Assembly (NCBI GenBank): GCA_015056865.1
Contig: SVFM01000001.1
Span: 145,266 to 209,265, forward strand
DNA: 64,000 nt
Source of the DNA: Lachnospiraceae bacterium
Lineage (GTDB): Bacteria > Bacillota > Clostridia > Lachnospirales > Lachnospiraceae
Direction: 5' to 3'
The position numbers were made by a program, and so were the translations under genes. Below are positions 17,527 to 25,090 of the stretch, in pieces (position 1 is the first letter of the stretch; each line of letters starts with the position of its first letter). The notes below the pieces were generated by a model. It was not told the origin of the DNA. It made no database searches and worked only from the letters and a program-made list of their open reading frames with translations.

Positions 17527-17555
17527 ATTATACTCCTAAAGGAGTATAATGTCAA
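17527..17555 (-). promoter_or_regulatory. Promoter with embedded 22-bp palindromic operator for the DUF3990/HTH pair
   Basis: Minus strand TTGACA (17550-17555), 17-nt spacer, TATAAT (17527-17532): a full consensus promoter. The palindrome TTATACTCCT AA AGGAGTATAA (17528-17549, 10-bp perfect arms) fills the spacer and part of the -10 box, so a bound dimer would exclude RNA polymerase. A half-site-like AGGAGCGAGTATA follows at 17560. The HTH protein of the pair is the obvious ligand (inference). Confidence 0.8.
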
Positions 17556-17661
17556 CAAAAGGAGCGAGTATATTTTGTAGTGTTTAGTAAATGCAAATAG
17601 TTATAAAAGTTTCTTTTTCTTTCGTTTCCAAACAAATCGAAAGGAAAACAATAAAAAGGTA

Positions 17662-17689
17662 TTGACATATCCTCAAAATGTTATATAAT
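17662..17689 (+). promoter_or_regulatory. Promoter of the aminotransferase/oxidoreductase pair
   Basis: TTGACA (17662-17667), 16-nt spacer, TATAAT (17684-17689). The 60-nt leader contains a short AATGTGACA-GAAAGTGTC near-inverted segment but no recognised riboswitch. Confidence 0.8.
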
Positions 17690-17752
17690 TAAATCGAATC
17701 ATAATGTGACAGAAAGTGTCGCTATGAAATACATTGAAAAGAGGGTTAAATT

Positions 17753-19123
17753 ATGAGCAAGAATTGGGCATCTATGGATCTTACAAAAGTTCCTAATATG
17801 GTATCAGCTACTGTACCAGGTCCAAAATCCATTGAGTATCATGACAGATGTGCAGCTTACATGAAGGGCTATTCCAGCCAGGTAAAGCTTTTCCCGGTAA
17901 CATTTGAATCCGGTTATGGCTACACTCTTACTGACGTTGACGGCAATACATATCTTGACTTCTCATCCGGTATTTATGTAACCGGTCTGGGTCATTGCCA
18001 TCCGAGAATCAGTGAAGCAGTTGCTGAGCAGGCAAAGAAGCTTATGAACTGCCACGACTTTACGACCAAAGTAAAGATGGAATTAGTTGAAAAAATGCAT
18101 GAGATCACAGGCGGTCGTTTCGGCGGCTTCCAGTTCTACGATTCCGGTACAACCGCAGTAGAAGCTGGTTTGCGTTGTGCACGTGCAGCTACAGGCAAGC
18201 AGGAATTTATTTCCTTCTTCAGAGATTTCCACGGCAAGACCTACGGTGCCAACTCTCTGGCAGTTGTTGGCCCCGATACACATATGAGAGCGCCCGGCTT
18301 CATGTTGGTTCCCAGACCCAATCCATATCGTGACTTCTTTGGCAGAAGCGAAGAGGAAGCTTGGAAGGATTCTACTCCTTATATTCATATGATCGAAGGT
18401 ATGCTTGATAATGCTTGTGCAAACGGTGGCAAGAACGTTGCAGCTATCGTATTGGAGCCTGTTCAGGGTTGGGGTGGTTCCATTATCCCTCCTGCAGACT
18501 TTATCCCTGCTCTTCGTGAGTTGTGCAACAAGAGAGGTATCCTCCTGTTCGCAGATGAAGTTCTTAACTGTATGGCTAGAACCGGTAAGTATCTTGCTAT
18601 GGATCACTGGGATGTTACTGCTGATATTACCACTCTTGGTAAGGGCTTCGGTAATGGTTTCCCTGTAACAGCATTAGCAGTTTCCAAGGAGCTTGCTCCT
18701 GCAATTGAAAAGATTTCTGCTTCTTCCAGCTACGGCGGTAACCCGATGGCTTGTATCGCAGCTTTAGAATCAATCAAGGTTATCGAAGAAGAAGGCTTGA
18801 ATGAACGTTCTGCTCACCTTGGTGAAATTATGTTAGCTAGAATGGAACAGATGAAAGCTGCTCACCCGATCATCGGTGATGTACGTGCAATCGGCTGTCT
18901 CCAGGCTATCGAAGTTGTTAAGGATCGTGAGACAAAGGAGCCGTTTGCAGAGGCTGGTACTATGATTTACCAGAAGGCATTCGAAAAGGGTCTGGCTTGG
19001 GTTCCTTCAGGTCACATCCTGCGTATGTCTCCTCCGATGATCCTGGACGACGAGGCTGCTCTGAAGGGTCTGGATATCATCGAAGAAGCTGTTGCAGAGA
19101 CAGAGAAGCATTTTGGTTATTAA
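17753..19123 (+). CDS. Class III PLP-dependent aminotransferase, substrate unassigned
   Basis: A 456-residue fold-type I aminotransferase of class III (GABA, acetylornithine, diaminobutyrate, dialkylglycine branch). Seen: GYTLTDVDGNTYLDFSSGI near 55-73, YDSGTTAVEAGLRCARAATG at 129-148 (phosphate cup), FADEV with Asp268, and TTLGKGFGNGFP with the Schiff-base Lys297. Glu-Pro-Val-Gln-Gly near 235 is the class III loop. It is cytoplasmic. Codon use is strongly biased to A/T-ending synonymous codons typical of an expressed housekeeping-like gene. The immediate partner is a Gfo/Idh/MocA dehydrogenase, an arrangement used for making or breaking amino sugars or amino cyclitols; omega-amino acid use (for example GABA) is the alternative. 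Confidence 0.88.
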   Translation: MSKNWASMDLTKVPNMVSATVPGPKSIEYHDRCAAYMKGYSSQVKLFPVTFESGYGYTLTDVDGNTYLDFSSGIYVTGLGHCHPRISEAVAEQAKKLMNCHDFTTKVKMELVEKMHEITGGRFGGFQFYDSGTTAVEAGLRCARAATGKQEFISFFRDFHGKTYGANSLAVVGPDTHMRAPGFMLVPRPNPYRDFFGRSEEEAWKDSTPYIHMIEGMLDNACANGGKNVAAIVLEPVQGWGGSIIPPADFIPALRELCNKRGILLFADEVLNCMARTGKYLAMDHWDVTADITTLGKGFGNGFPVTALAVSKELAPAIEKISASSSYGGNPMACIAALESIKVIEEEGLNERSAHLGEIMLARMEQMKAAHPIIGDVRAIGCLQAIEVVKDRETKEPFAEAGTMIYQKAFEKGLAWVPSGHILRMSPPMILDDEAALKGLDIIEEAVAETEKHFGY

Positions 19124-19132
19124 TTAACATAC

Positions 19133-19167
19133 ATTACACCCAAACAGTATTTCTGTTTGGGTGTAAT
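19133..19167 (+). terminator. Strong 15-bp hairpin between the aminotransferase and Gfo/Idh genes
   Basis: Perfect stem ATTACACCCAAACAG/CTGTTTGGGTGTAAT with a 5-nt loop (TATTT). The following tract AAATATAAC is not a T run, and the next gene starts 29 nt on without a visible promoter, so it may be a partial terminator or an mRNA-stability/processing hairpin inside an operon. Confidence 0.65.
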
Positions 19168-19196
19168 AAATATAACACTTGAAAGGAAGAACAACT

Positions 19197-20330
19197 ATGA
19201 AAACAGTTAGATTTGGTTTGATCGGCTGCGGCCTGATGGCCAGAGAGTTTGCCTCCGCTGCTGCCCGCTGGTGTCATCTGACAGAAGATATTCCCAGACC
19301 TGAGATCGTTGGTATCTGCTCCGTTGTTCCTAAAGAGATGGAGTGGTTCCAGAAGAATTTCCCTGAGATCAAATATGCTGTAGCTGATTATAAAGAGCTT
19401 TTGGAGAAGGATGACATCGATGCAATTTACTGTGCAGTTCCTCACAATCTCCACGAGCAGTTCTATATTGATATCATCAAGAGCGGCAAGGCACTGCTTG
19501 GTGAGAAGCCCTTCGGCATTGATAAGAAGGCCAATGAGAATATTCTTAAGGCTCTTAGCGAGAATCCCGATACCTTTGTTCGTTGCTGCAGTGAGTTCCC
19601 TTATTATCCTGCTATGCAGACTATGATCAACTGGTACAAGGAAGGCAAATTCGGCAAGGTACTGGAGATCCACTGTGGTTTCAATCACTGCAGTGATATG
19701 GATGTAAATAAGCCCATCAACTGGAAACGTATGGTGAAATTCAACGGTGAATACGGCTGCCTTGGCGACCTGGGTATCCACACCCAGCATGTACCCTTCC
19801 GTCTGGGCTTTACCCCCAAGACTGTGAGAGCTCATTTCAGCAATATCGTGAAAGAGCGTCCCGACGGTAAGGGAGGCACTGCTGTATGCGATACCTTCGA
19901 CAACTGCACCATCTTCTGCACCACCTTGAATGCAGATGGTGACGAGATTCCTATGACACTTGAGACCAAGCGTATGTGTCCCGGCTCCACCAACCGTTGG
20001 TTCTTTGAGATCTACGGTATGGATTGCAGTGCACGTTTCTCCAGTGATGATGCAAATGCATTTTACTATACCTCTTCCTGGGGCAAGGAGCAGTCCTGGA
20101 ACCGCATTATCATCGGTTACAAGCCTATGATCCCTACCATTACAGGTCCTATCTTTGAGTTTGGCTTTACAGATGCTATCCAGCAGCAGATCGCCGCATT
20201 TATGATGGAGTACTCCGGTATGGAGGTACCTTTCGGTCTGTTCACACCCGAGGAGACAGCAATGTCCCATACTCTTGCAACGGCAGCACTGAAGTCCTTC
20301 TACAACAAGACGGTTGAAGTGATTGAGTAG
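19197..20330 (+). CDS. Gfo/Idh/MocA-family oxidoreductase
   Basis: A 377-residue NAD(P)-dependent sugar or cyclitol dehydrogenase. Rossmann motif GLIGCGLMAREFA is at 8-20; the family's EKP motif is present in LLGEKPFGIDKKAN near residue 100; the catalytic region reads GCLGDLGIHTQHVPFRLG with the expected Asp and His. Start ATG 19197 has AAAGGAAG before it; the six codons upstream that keep the frame open (TTG) are less likely. Downstream of an aminotransferase across a hairpin, so the two probably act on one substrate: oxidation to a keto-sugar followed by transamination, or the reverse. Relatives include inositol and scyllo-inosose enzymes. Confidence 0.85.
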   Translation: MKTVRFGLIGCGLMAREFASAAARWCHLTEDIPRPEIVGICSVVPKEMEWFQKNFPEIKYAVADYKELLEKDDIDAIYCAVPHNLHEQFYIDIIKSGKALLGEKPFGIDKKANENILKALSENPDTFVRCCSEFPYYPAMQTMINWYKEGKFGKVLEIHCGFNHCSDMDVNKPINWKRMVKFNGEYGCLGDLGIHTQHVPFRLGFTPKTVRAHFSNIVKERPDGKGGTAVCDTFDNCTIFCTTLNADGDEIPMTLETKRMCPGSTNRWFFEIYGMDCSARFSSDDANAFYYTSSWGKEQSWNRIIIGYKPMIPTITGPIFEFGFTDAIQQQIAAFMMEYSGMEVPFGLFTPEETAMSHTLATAALKSFYNKTVEVIE

Positions 20331-20345
20331 GCAAAATAAAATCTG

Positions 20346-20389
20346 TTGCCAAGGCGGATGTCAAGATCTGTCTTGGCAATATTGTTTTT
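20346..20389 (+). terminator. Terminator of the aminotransferase/Gfo-Idh unit
   Basis: Stem TTGCCAAG/CTTGGCAA closing an 18-nt interior that can partly pair, followed by TATTGTTTTT. Confidence 0.6.
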
Positions 20390-20410
20390 AGGATCTAAGA
20401 GTGGTATAAT
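20382..20410 (+). promoter_or_regulatory. Promoter of the malic enzyme gene
   Basis: TTGTTT (20382-20387), 17-nt spacer, TATAAT (20405-20410), about 70 nt before the ATG. The -35 box sits in the T tract of the upstream hairpin. Confidence 0.6.
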
Positions 20411-20480
20411 AAGCGGTAGAGGAACCGTCTTGACAGCCAATGGATCATCTGAAATTATTATTATATGGAGGTACATATAA

Positions 20481-21653
20481 ATGGATTACGCAAAGGAATC
20501 CTTGAAAAAACACGCCGAGTGGGGCGGCAAGATCGAAGTGATCGCTACCGTGCCCTGCAAGACCAAGGAGGATTTGTCCCTGGCCTATACTCCCGGCGTA
20601 GCACAGCCCTGTCTGGAGATCCAGAAGGATATTAATAAATCTTACGAATTAACTCGTCGCCACAACCTGTGTGCCGTTATTACCGATGGTACCGCAGTTT
20701 TGGGCTTGGGCGATATTGGACCCGAGGCAGGTATGCCTGTTATGGAGGGCAAATGTGCCCTGTTTAAATCCTTCGGCGACGTGGACGCCATTCCTCTGTG
20801 CGTGAAGTCTAAGGATGTGGATGAATTTGTAAATGCAGTGTACTTGATTTCCGGTTCCTTCGGTGGAATCAATCTGGAGGATATTTCTGCACCCCGTTGT
20901 TTTGAGATCGAGCGCAAGTTAAAAGAGAAATGTGATATTCCTATTTTTCATGATGATCAGCATGGTACTGCTGTAATTACACTGGCCGGTCTGGTCAATG
21001 CACTGAAGGTTGTGGGAAAGAAGAAAGAGGATGTAAAGATCGTTACCTCCGGTGCAGGTGCAGCAGCAATTGCCATTGTAAAGTTGCTTCTGTCTGCCGG
21101 CTTTAAAAATGTGATCATGACAGACCGTACCGGTGCTATTTACGAGGGACGTGAGGGCATGAACTGGATCAAGGAGGAGATGGCTCAGGTAACCAACCTG
21201 GAGAAGAAGCAGGGAACCCTGGCTGATGTGATCGTAGGCGCTGATGTATTCATTGGTGTTTCCGCTCCCGGCACTCTGACCACAGAGATGGTCAGGACCA
21301 TGGCCAAGGATTCTATTATCTTTGCGTGTGCCAACCCCACTCCCGAGATCTTCCCTGAGGATGCGAAGGCAGGCGGAGCAGCAGTCATTGCCACAGGTCG
21401 TTCCGATTTTCCTAACCAGATCAACAATGTTCTGGCATTCCCCGGTATCTTCCGCGGTACCTTCGATGTGAGAGCATCCGAGATCACTGAGGAGATGAAG
21501 GTTGCAGCCGCAGAGGCGCTGGCAAATCTGATCTCTGACGAAGAGCTTAACGCTGAGTACATCATTCCGGCTGCTTTTGATGAGCGCGTGGGAACTGCTG
21601 TTGCGACTGCTGTGGCAGAAGCAGCTCGCAAATGTGGTGTGGCACGTATCTGA
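20481..21653 (+). CDS. NAD(P)-dependent malic enzyme
   Basis: A 390-residue short-form bacterial malic enzyme, converting malate to pyruvate and CO2 with NAD(P)H formation. Seen: LSLAYTPGVAQPCLEI near residue 31 with the catalytic Tyr, VITDGTAVLGLGDIGPEAG near 66, FHDDQHGTAVITLAGL near 155 (metal ligands), and the Rossmann segment TSGAGAAAIAIVKLL near 190. It lacks the C-terminal phosphotransacetylase-like domain of MaeB, as usual in Firmicutes. Single gene with its own promoter and a shared bidirectional terminator. Provides pyruvate and reducing power for fermentation. Confidence 0.94.
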   Translation: MDYAKESLKKHAEWGGKIEVIATVPCKTKEDLSLAYTPGVAQPCLEIQKDINKSYELTRRHNLCAVITDGTAVLGLGDIGPEAGMPVMEGKCALFKSFGDVDAIPLCVKSKDVDEFVNAVYLISGSFGGINLEDISAPRCFEIERKLKEKCDIPIFHDDQHGTAVITLAGLVNALKVVGKKKEDVKIVTSGAGAAAIAIVKLLLSAGFKNVIMTDRTGAIYEGREGMNWIKEEMAQVTNLEKKQGTLADVIVGADVFIGVSAPGTLTTEMVRTMAKDSIIFACANPTPEIFPEDAKAGGAAVIATGRSDFPNQINNVLAFPGIFRGTFDVRASEITEEMKVAAAEALANLISDEELNAEYIIPAAFDERVGTAVATAVAEAARKCGVARI

Positions 21654-21698
21654 TTTCAGTGGCGCAGCCGTTTAACAGATCTTTCATAGTAAATTTTA

Positions 21699-21736
21699 CG
21701 GGGAGGATGTAACTCTAATGAGTCGCATCCTCCCCG
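21699..21736. terminator. Bidirectional terminator between malic enzyme and uxaC
   Basis: Eleven-pair perfect stem CGGGGAGGATG/CATCCTCCCCG; the 16-nt interior contains a second short stem (ACTC/GAGT). T tracts on both sides are weak. Confidence 0.75.
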
Positions 21737-21756
21737 ATTGAGTAAAGATAAATCGT

Positions 21757-23169
21757 TTATTCTAAGGGAAACTTAAAATACCGCTTCGCGTTATTGTAGG
21801 AAATATCTGCCACAATCTCTTTCAGGATATCCATGTCGCCGGGAAATTCACCTTTTTCCACCCAGTTACCAAGCAAGTTGCATAGGATCCGGCGGAAATA
21901 TTCGTGTCTGGTATAAGACAGGAAACTTCTGGAGTCGGTCAGCATGCCCACAAAGCCGGACAGATTGCCCAGATTGGCTAGAGAGACCATCTGTTCCTCC
22001 ATGCCTGTTTTATTATCGTTAAACCACCATGCACTGCCGTGTTGGATCTTGGCCACTGCGCTGGAATCCTGAAAACACCCCAGGATGGTCATGATGGCCT
22101 GGTTGTCGTTGGGGTTTAAGGAATAAATAACCGTGCGGGGAAGCTGATCTGCAGTTGCCAGCACATTTAAAAAGTCTGCCAGCTGTCCCAGCGGCGCCGC
22201 ACTACCGATACAGTCAAAGCCCGTATCGGGGCCAATCTTTTGGTACATACCGGTGTTGTTGTCACGCTTTACGCCGAAGTGCAGCTGCATGGCCCAGTCA
22301 AATTCATGGTACAGGCGTGCGTTATACAGCAAAAAGGCGGTCTTGAATTTCAGTTCTTCTTCCCTGGTCAGGTTCATACGATTCATACGTTTTAAGAAAA
22401 TAGTCTCCAACTCATCCTCGCTGGCGGGAACATACATAACGTACTCCAGACCGTGATCAGACACATTGCAGCCCATGGAGGCGAAGTATTCCATGCGTTT
22501 TTTTAGGGCGCATTTTAAGTCGGCAAAGGTAATGATCGCATCCATATCCGCAGCGGCGGCAAGTTTATTCAAATAGTCCAGATAGTCGGATTTCTCGATA
22601 TTCATGGCTTTGTCCGGACGCCAGGCGGGCAGTACCTTCACCTCAAAGCTCTTGTCCTGGGCAATGGTGCGGTGCCATTCCAAAGTATCTGTGGGATCGT
22701 CTGTGGTGCAGATCAGGGTTACGTTGGACTGGCGGATGATACCCCGGGCACTCATAGAGGACTCTGCCAGCTTGGCATTGCACAGATCCCAAACCTCCTG
22801 GGCAGTGTTTTTGTTTAAATACCCATTGTAGCTAAAATATCTTTGCAGTTCCAGATGGCTCCAGTGAAAGAGAGGGTTGCCAATGGCCTTTCCGATACAC
22901 TCGGCCCATTTGAAAAACTTTTCCTTGTCAGGAGCATCTCCTGTGATATATTTTTCGTCTACGCCGCAGGAGCGCATAAAACGCCATTTATAATGGTCTC
23001 CACCCAACCACACCTGGGTAATATTCTCAAAGTGTCTGTCCTGGGCAATCTCTTTGGGATTGATATGACAGTGATAATCCAGAATGGGCATCTTGGCTGC
23101 GCTTTCGTGATAGAGGATCCTGGATGGTTCACTTTCCAGTAAAAAATCCTTATCCATAAATGATTTCAT
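21757..23169 (-). CDS. uxaC: Glucuronate isomerase
   Basis: A 470-residue amidohydrolase-like enzyme of standard UxaC length; it isomerises D-glucuronate to fructuronate and D-galacturonate to tagaturonate. Seen: the metal-binding DYHCHINPKEIA near residue 31, VWLGGDHYKWRFMRSCGV near 53, TTDDPTDTLEWH near 155, and WWFNDNKTGMEEQM near 390. Gene context lacks uxuA, uxuB or kdgK; only uxaC is present in the window, so the rest of the hexuronate pathway lies elsewhere. GGAGG precedes the ATG, and a consensus-like promoter lies at 23210. Confidence 0.95.
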   Translation of the reverse strand: MKSFMDKDFLLESEPSRILYHESAAKMPILDYHCHINPKEIAQDRHFENITQVWLGGDHYKWRFMRSCGVDEKYITGDAPDKEKFFKWAECIGKAIGNPLFHWSHLELQRYFSYNGYLNKNTAQEVWDLCNAKLAESSMSARGIIRQSNVTLICTTDDPTDTLEWHRTIAQDKSFEVKVLPAWRPDKAMNIEKSDYLDYLNKLAAAADMDAIITFADLKCALKKRMEYFASMGCNVSDHGLEYVMYVPASEDELETIFLKRMNRMNLTREEELKFKTAFLLYNARLYHEFDWAMQLHFGVKRDNNTGMYQKIGPDTGFDCIGSAAPLGQLADFLNVLATADQLPRTVIYSLNPNDNQAIMTILGCFQDSSAVAKIQHGSAWWFNDNKTGMEEQMVSLANLGNLSGFVGMLTDSRSFLSYTRHEYFRRILCNLLGNWVEKGEFPGDMDILKEIVADISYNNAKRYFKFPLE

Positions 23170-23209
23170 AATGTTTCCTCCATGTTGCTTTTTATTGTTA
23201 CATAATAGG

Positions 23210-23237
23210 ATTATAGCCTACAAAAGGGGGGATTCAA
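23210..23237 (-). promoter_or_regulatory. Promoter of uxaC
   Basis: Minus strand TTGAAT (23232-23237), 16-nt spacer containing a C6 run, TATAAT (23210-23215), 41 nt before the ATG. Confidence 0.65.
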
Positions 23238-23274
23238 CACTTGCCAGTCAAAAAGGAAAGTTTTAGACCTGTTC

Positions 23275-23303
23275 TTGACTTGCCGGGGAGAATGCAGTAC
23301 AAT
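23275..23303 (+). promoter_or_regulatory. Promoter of the PHP phosphatase gene
   Basis: TTGACT (23275-23280), 17-nt spacer, TACAAT (23298-23303), 40 nt before the ATG. Confidence 0.65.
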
Positions 23304-23342
23304 TTCACTAATCATAAGGATTCAGGCTGAGGAGAGGAAAGG

Positions 23343-24116
23343 ATGAAACGCGCAAATTATCATACACACACGATCAGATGCGGTCATGCCGTAGGCACAG
23401 AGGAAGAGTATGTTCTGGCAGCCATAGAAGCGGGCATGGAAGAGCTTGGCTTTGCAGACCACAGTCCACAGCCCTATAAAGATGGATTTGTGTCAGGAAT
23501 AAGGATGCCTGTAAATGGAGTGGCGGAATATGTAGAAACATTGCTTGCCCTGCGGGCTAAGTATCAGGACAAGATCCATATCAAGATTGGATTCGAAGCA
23601 GAATATTATGAAGATATTTTTGAAGATATGATCACCACACTGAAAGCTTATCCGATAGATTATCTGATCTTAGGCCAGCATTATGTGGGACCGGAAAGGC
23701 TATACGATTATGTGGGGTTTGCCTTTGACAATGAGGAGAAACTTGCCGGGTACGTGGATGAAGTACTGGCCGGATTGGCCACAGGATACTTTTCCTTTTT
23801 GGCTCATCCGGATGTGATCCGGTTTACAGGGGATGCCCGGGTATATCGAAAACATATGCTTCGTCTTTGCCAGGGCTGCAGACAGATGGATATGCCGCTG
23901 GAGATCAACTGCCTGGGGATGGCGGAAAACAGACATTATCCCAGAGAAGAGTTCTGGCGCATTGCGGCGCAGGTGGGGAATCGTGTGGTCATTGGATATG
24001 ACGCACATAAGCCGGAAGCGTTGAAGGATGAACAAAGTTATGCGGCGTGTGTAGAATTTGCCTGTAGGCTGGGGCTTAAGCCGGAAGAAGATTTTCGGAT
24101 CACAGGAGGATTATAA
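23343..24116 (+). CDS. PHP-domain histidinol-phosphatase-like protein
   Basis: A 257-residue PHP phosphoesterase. The metal-binding motifs are in order: NYHTHTIRCGHA at residues 5-16, FADHSPQ near 37, GFEAEYYED near 83, LGQHYVG near 110, FLAHPDVIRF near 152, and IGYDAHKPEAL near 220. This set matches the HisK/HisJ family (L-histidinol-phosphate phosphatase). No other his gene is adjacent, so a different sugar-phosphate or nucleotide substrate is possible. Its transcript would run straight toward the ZTP riboswitch 50 nt downstream. Confidence 0.88.
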   Translation: MKRANYHTHTIRCGHAVGTEEEYVLAAIEAGMEELGFADHSPQPYKDGFVSGIRMPVNGVAEYVETLLALRAKYQDKIHIKIGFEAEYYEDIFEDMITTLKAYPIDYLILGQHYVGPERLYDYVGFAFDNEEKLAGYVDEVLAGLATGYFSFLAHPDVIRFTGDARVYRKHMLRLCQGCRQMDMPLEINCLGMAENRHYPREEFWRIAAQVGNRVVIGYDAHKPEALKDEQSYAACVEFACRLGLKPEEDFRITGGL

Positions 24117-24163
24117 ACTTTTCCTTGCATCTGTCAAATAGTCATGATACTATAAATATAAGA

Positions 24164-24316
24164 AGTTGTGCGACTGGCGGAAAAGAATGATCCAGCACCT
24201 GAAAGCAGGTGCCATGGAGATTCTGGTGGGATGACCCACAGGGAGCATGACAATGATATAAGAATGCCGACCGCCTGGGCGAACACTGTTACTATAGTGC
24301 CGCTCAGGCGGTTTTT
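24164..24316 (+). promoter_or_regulatory. ZTP (pfl) riboswitch with transcription-terminator expression platform
   Basis: The pfl core is visible: GCGACTGGCGGAA at 24170-24182, a hairpin GCACCTGAAAGCAGGTGC, the CCCACAGGGAGCATGA segment near 24235-24250, and the pseudoknot strand CCGCCTGGGC at 24271-24280. The same CCGCCTGGGC can pair with GCTCAGGCGG (24302-24311), which is followed by T5, forming an intrinsic terminator. Ligand binding would hold the pseudoknot strand and prevent termination, making this an ON switch for ZMP/ZTP. It sits directly upstream of the IMP cyclohydrolase and AICAR formyltransferase genes; ZMP is the latter enzyme's substrate. Confidence 0.93.
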
Positions 24317-24337
24317 GTAAGAAAAGAGGACAAAAAG

Positions 24338-25051
24338 ATGAACATGTTATCATTGCAGCAGGAACTGAAAAACAATGCTTATCCGGGCCGAGGCATCGTG
24401 ATTGGCAGGACCCCGGACGGTACCAAGGCGGTTACAGCGTATTTTATTATGGGACGCAGCTCCAACAGCCGCAACCGTGTATTTGTGGAAGAGGGTCAGG
24501 GAATCCGTACCCAGGCTTTTGATCCTTCCAAGCTGGAAGATCCCAGCCTGATCATATACGCGCCGGTGCGGGTGTTGGGCAACAGAACTATCGTGACCAA
24601 CGGTGACCAGACAGATACCATTTATGAGGGCATGGACAGGGAACTGACCTTTGAACAGTCTTTGCGCTGCCGTGAGTTTGAGCCGGACGGCCCCAATTAC
24701 ACCCCCAGAATTTCCGGTGTAATGCATATTGAGGGCAGCAAATACGACTATGCCATGTCTATTTTAAAGAGTAACAACAGTAACCCTGAGGCATGTAATC
24801 GATATACCTTTGCCTATGAGAATCCTGTGGCAGGAGAGGGACATTTTATCCATACCTACATGCATGATGGAAATCCCTTGCCCAGCTTTGAGGGTGAGCC
24901 CAAACTGGTGGATATGATGGATGATATGAATGCTTTTACGGATATGCTTTGGGACTCCTTAAATGAGGACAACAAGGTATCCTTGTTTGTGCGCTATATT
25001 GATATTGCAACCGGAGCGTATGAGACCCGGATCATCAACAAAAACAACTAA
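24338..25051 (+). CDS. IMP cyclohydrolase, PurO-like (archaeal type)
   Basis: A 237-residue protein of the PF07826-type IMP cyclohydrolase family, first known from methanogens as PurO. Seen: NAYPGRGIVIGRTPDG near residue 13, YFIMGRSSNSRNRVF near 35, VTNGDQTDTIYEGM near 88, and YTPRISGVM near 122, which match the PurO active-site segments. It closes the ring of FAICAR to IMP, the last step of purine synthesis. In most bacteria this is the N-terminal domain of PurH; here that domain is absent and the unrelated PurO fold replaces it. It is separated from the formyltransferase gene by 39 nt including a small hairpin (CCGCACA/TGTGCGG, 25053-25070). Confidence 0.88.
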   Translation: MNMLSLQQELKNNAYPGRGIVIGRTPDGTKAVTAYFIMGRSSNSRNRVFVEEGQGIRTQAFDPSKLEDPSLIIYAPVRVLGNRTIVTNGDQTDTIYEGMDRELTFEQSLRCREFEPDGPNYTPRISGVMHIEGSKYDYAMSILKSNNSNPEACNRYTFAYENPVAGEGHFIHTYMHDGNPLPSFEGEPKLVDMMDDMNAFTDMLWDSLNEDNKVSLFVRYIDIATGAYETRIINKNN

Positions 25052-25090
25052 CCCGCACAAATCTGTGCGGCGATCATATGGAGGTATAAA

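Noticed and set aside
23343..24116. Histidine biosynthesis operon
   Set aside because: Only a HisK-like PHP phosphatase is present; no other his gene or histidine leader is nearby, so no operon is claimed.
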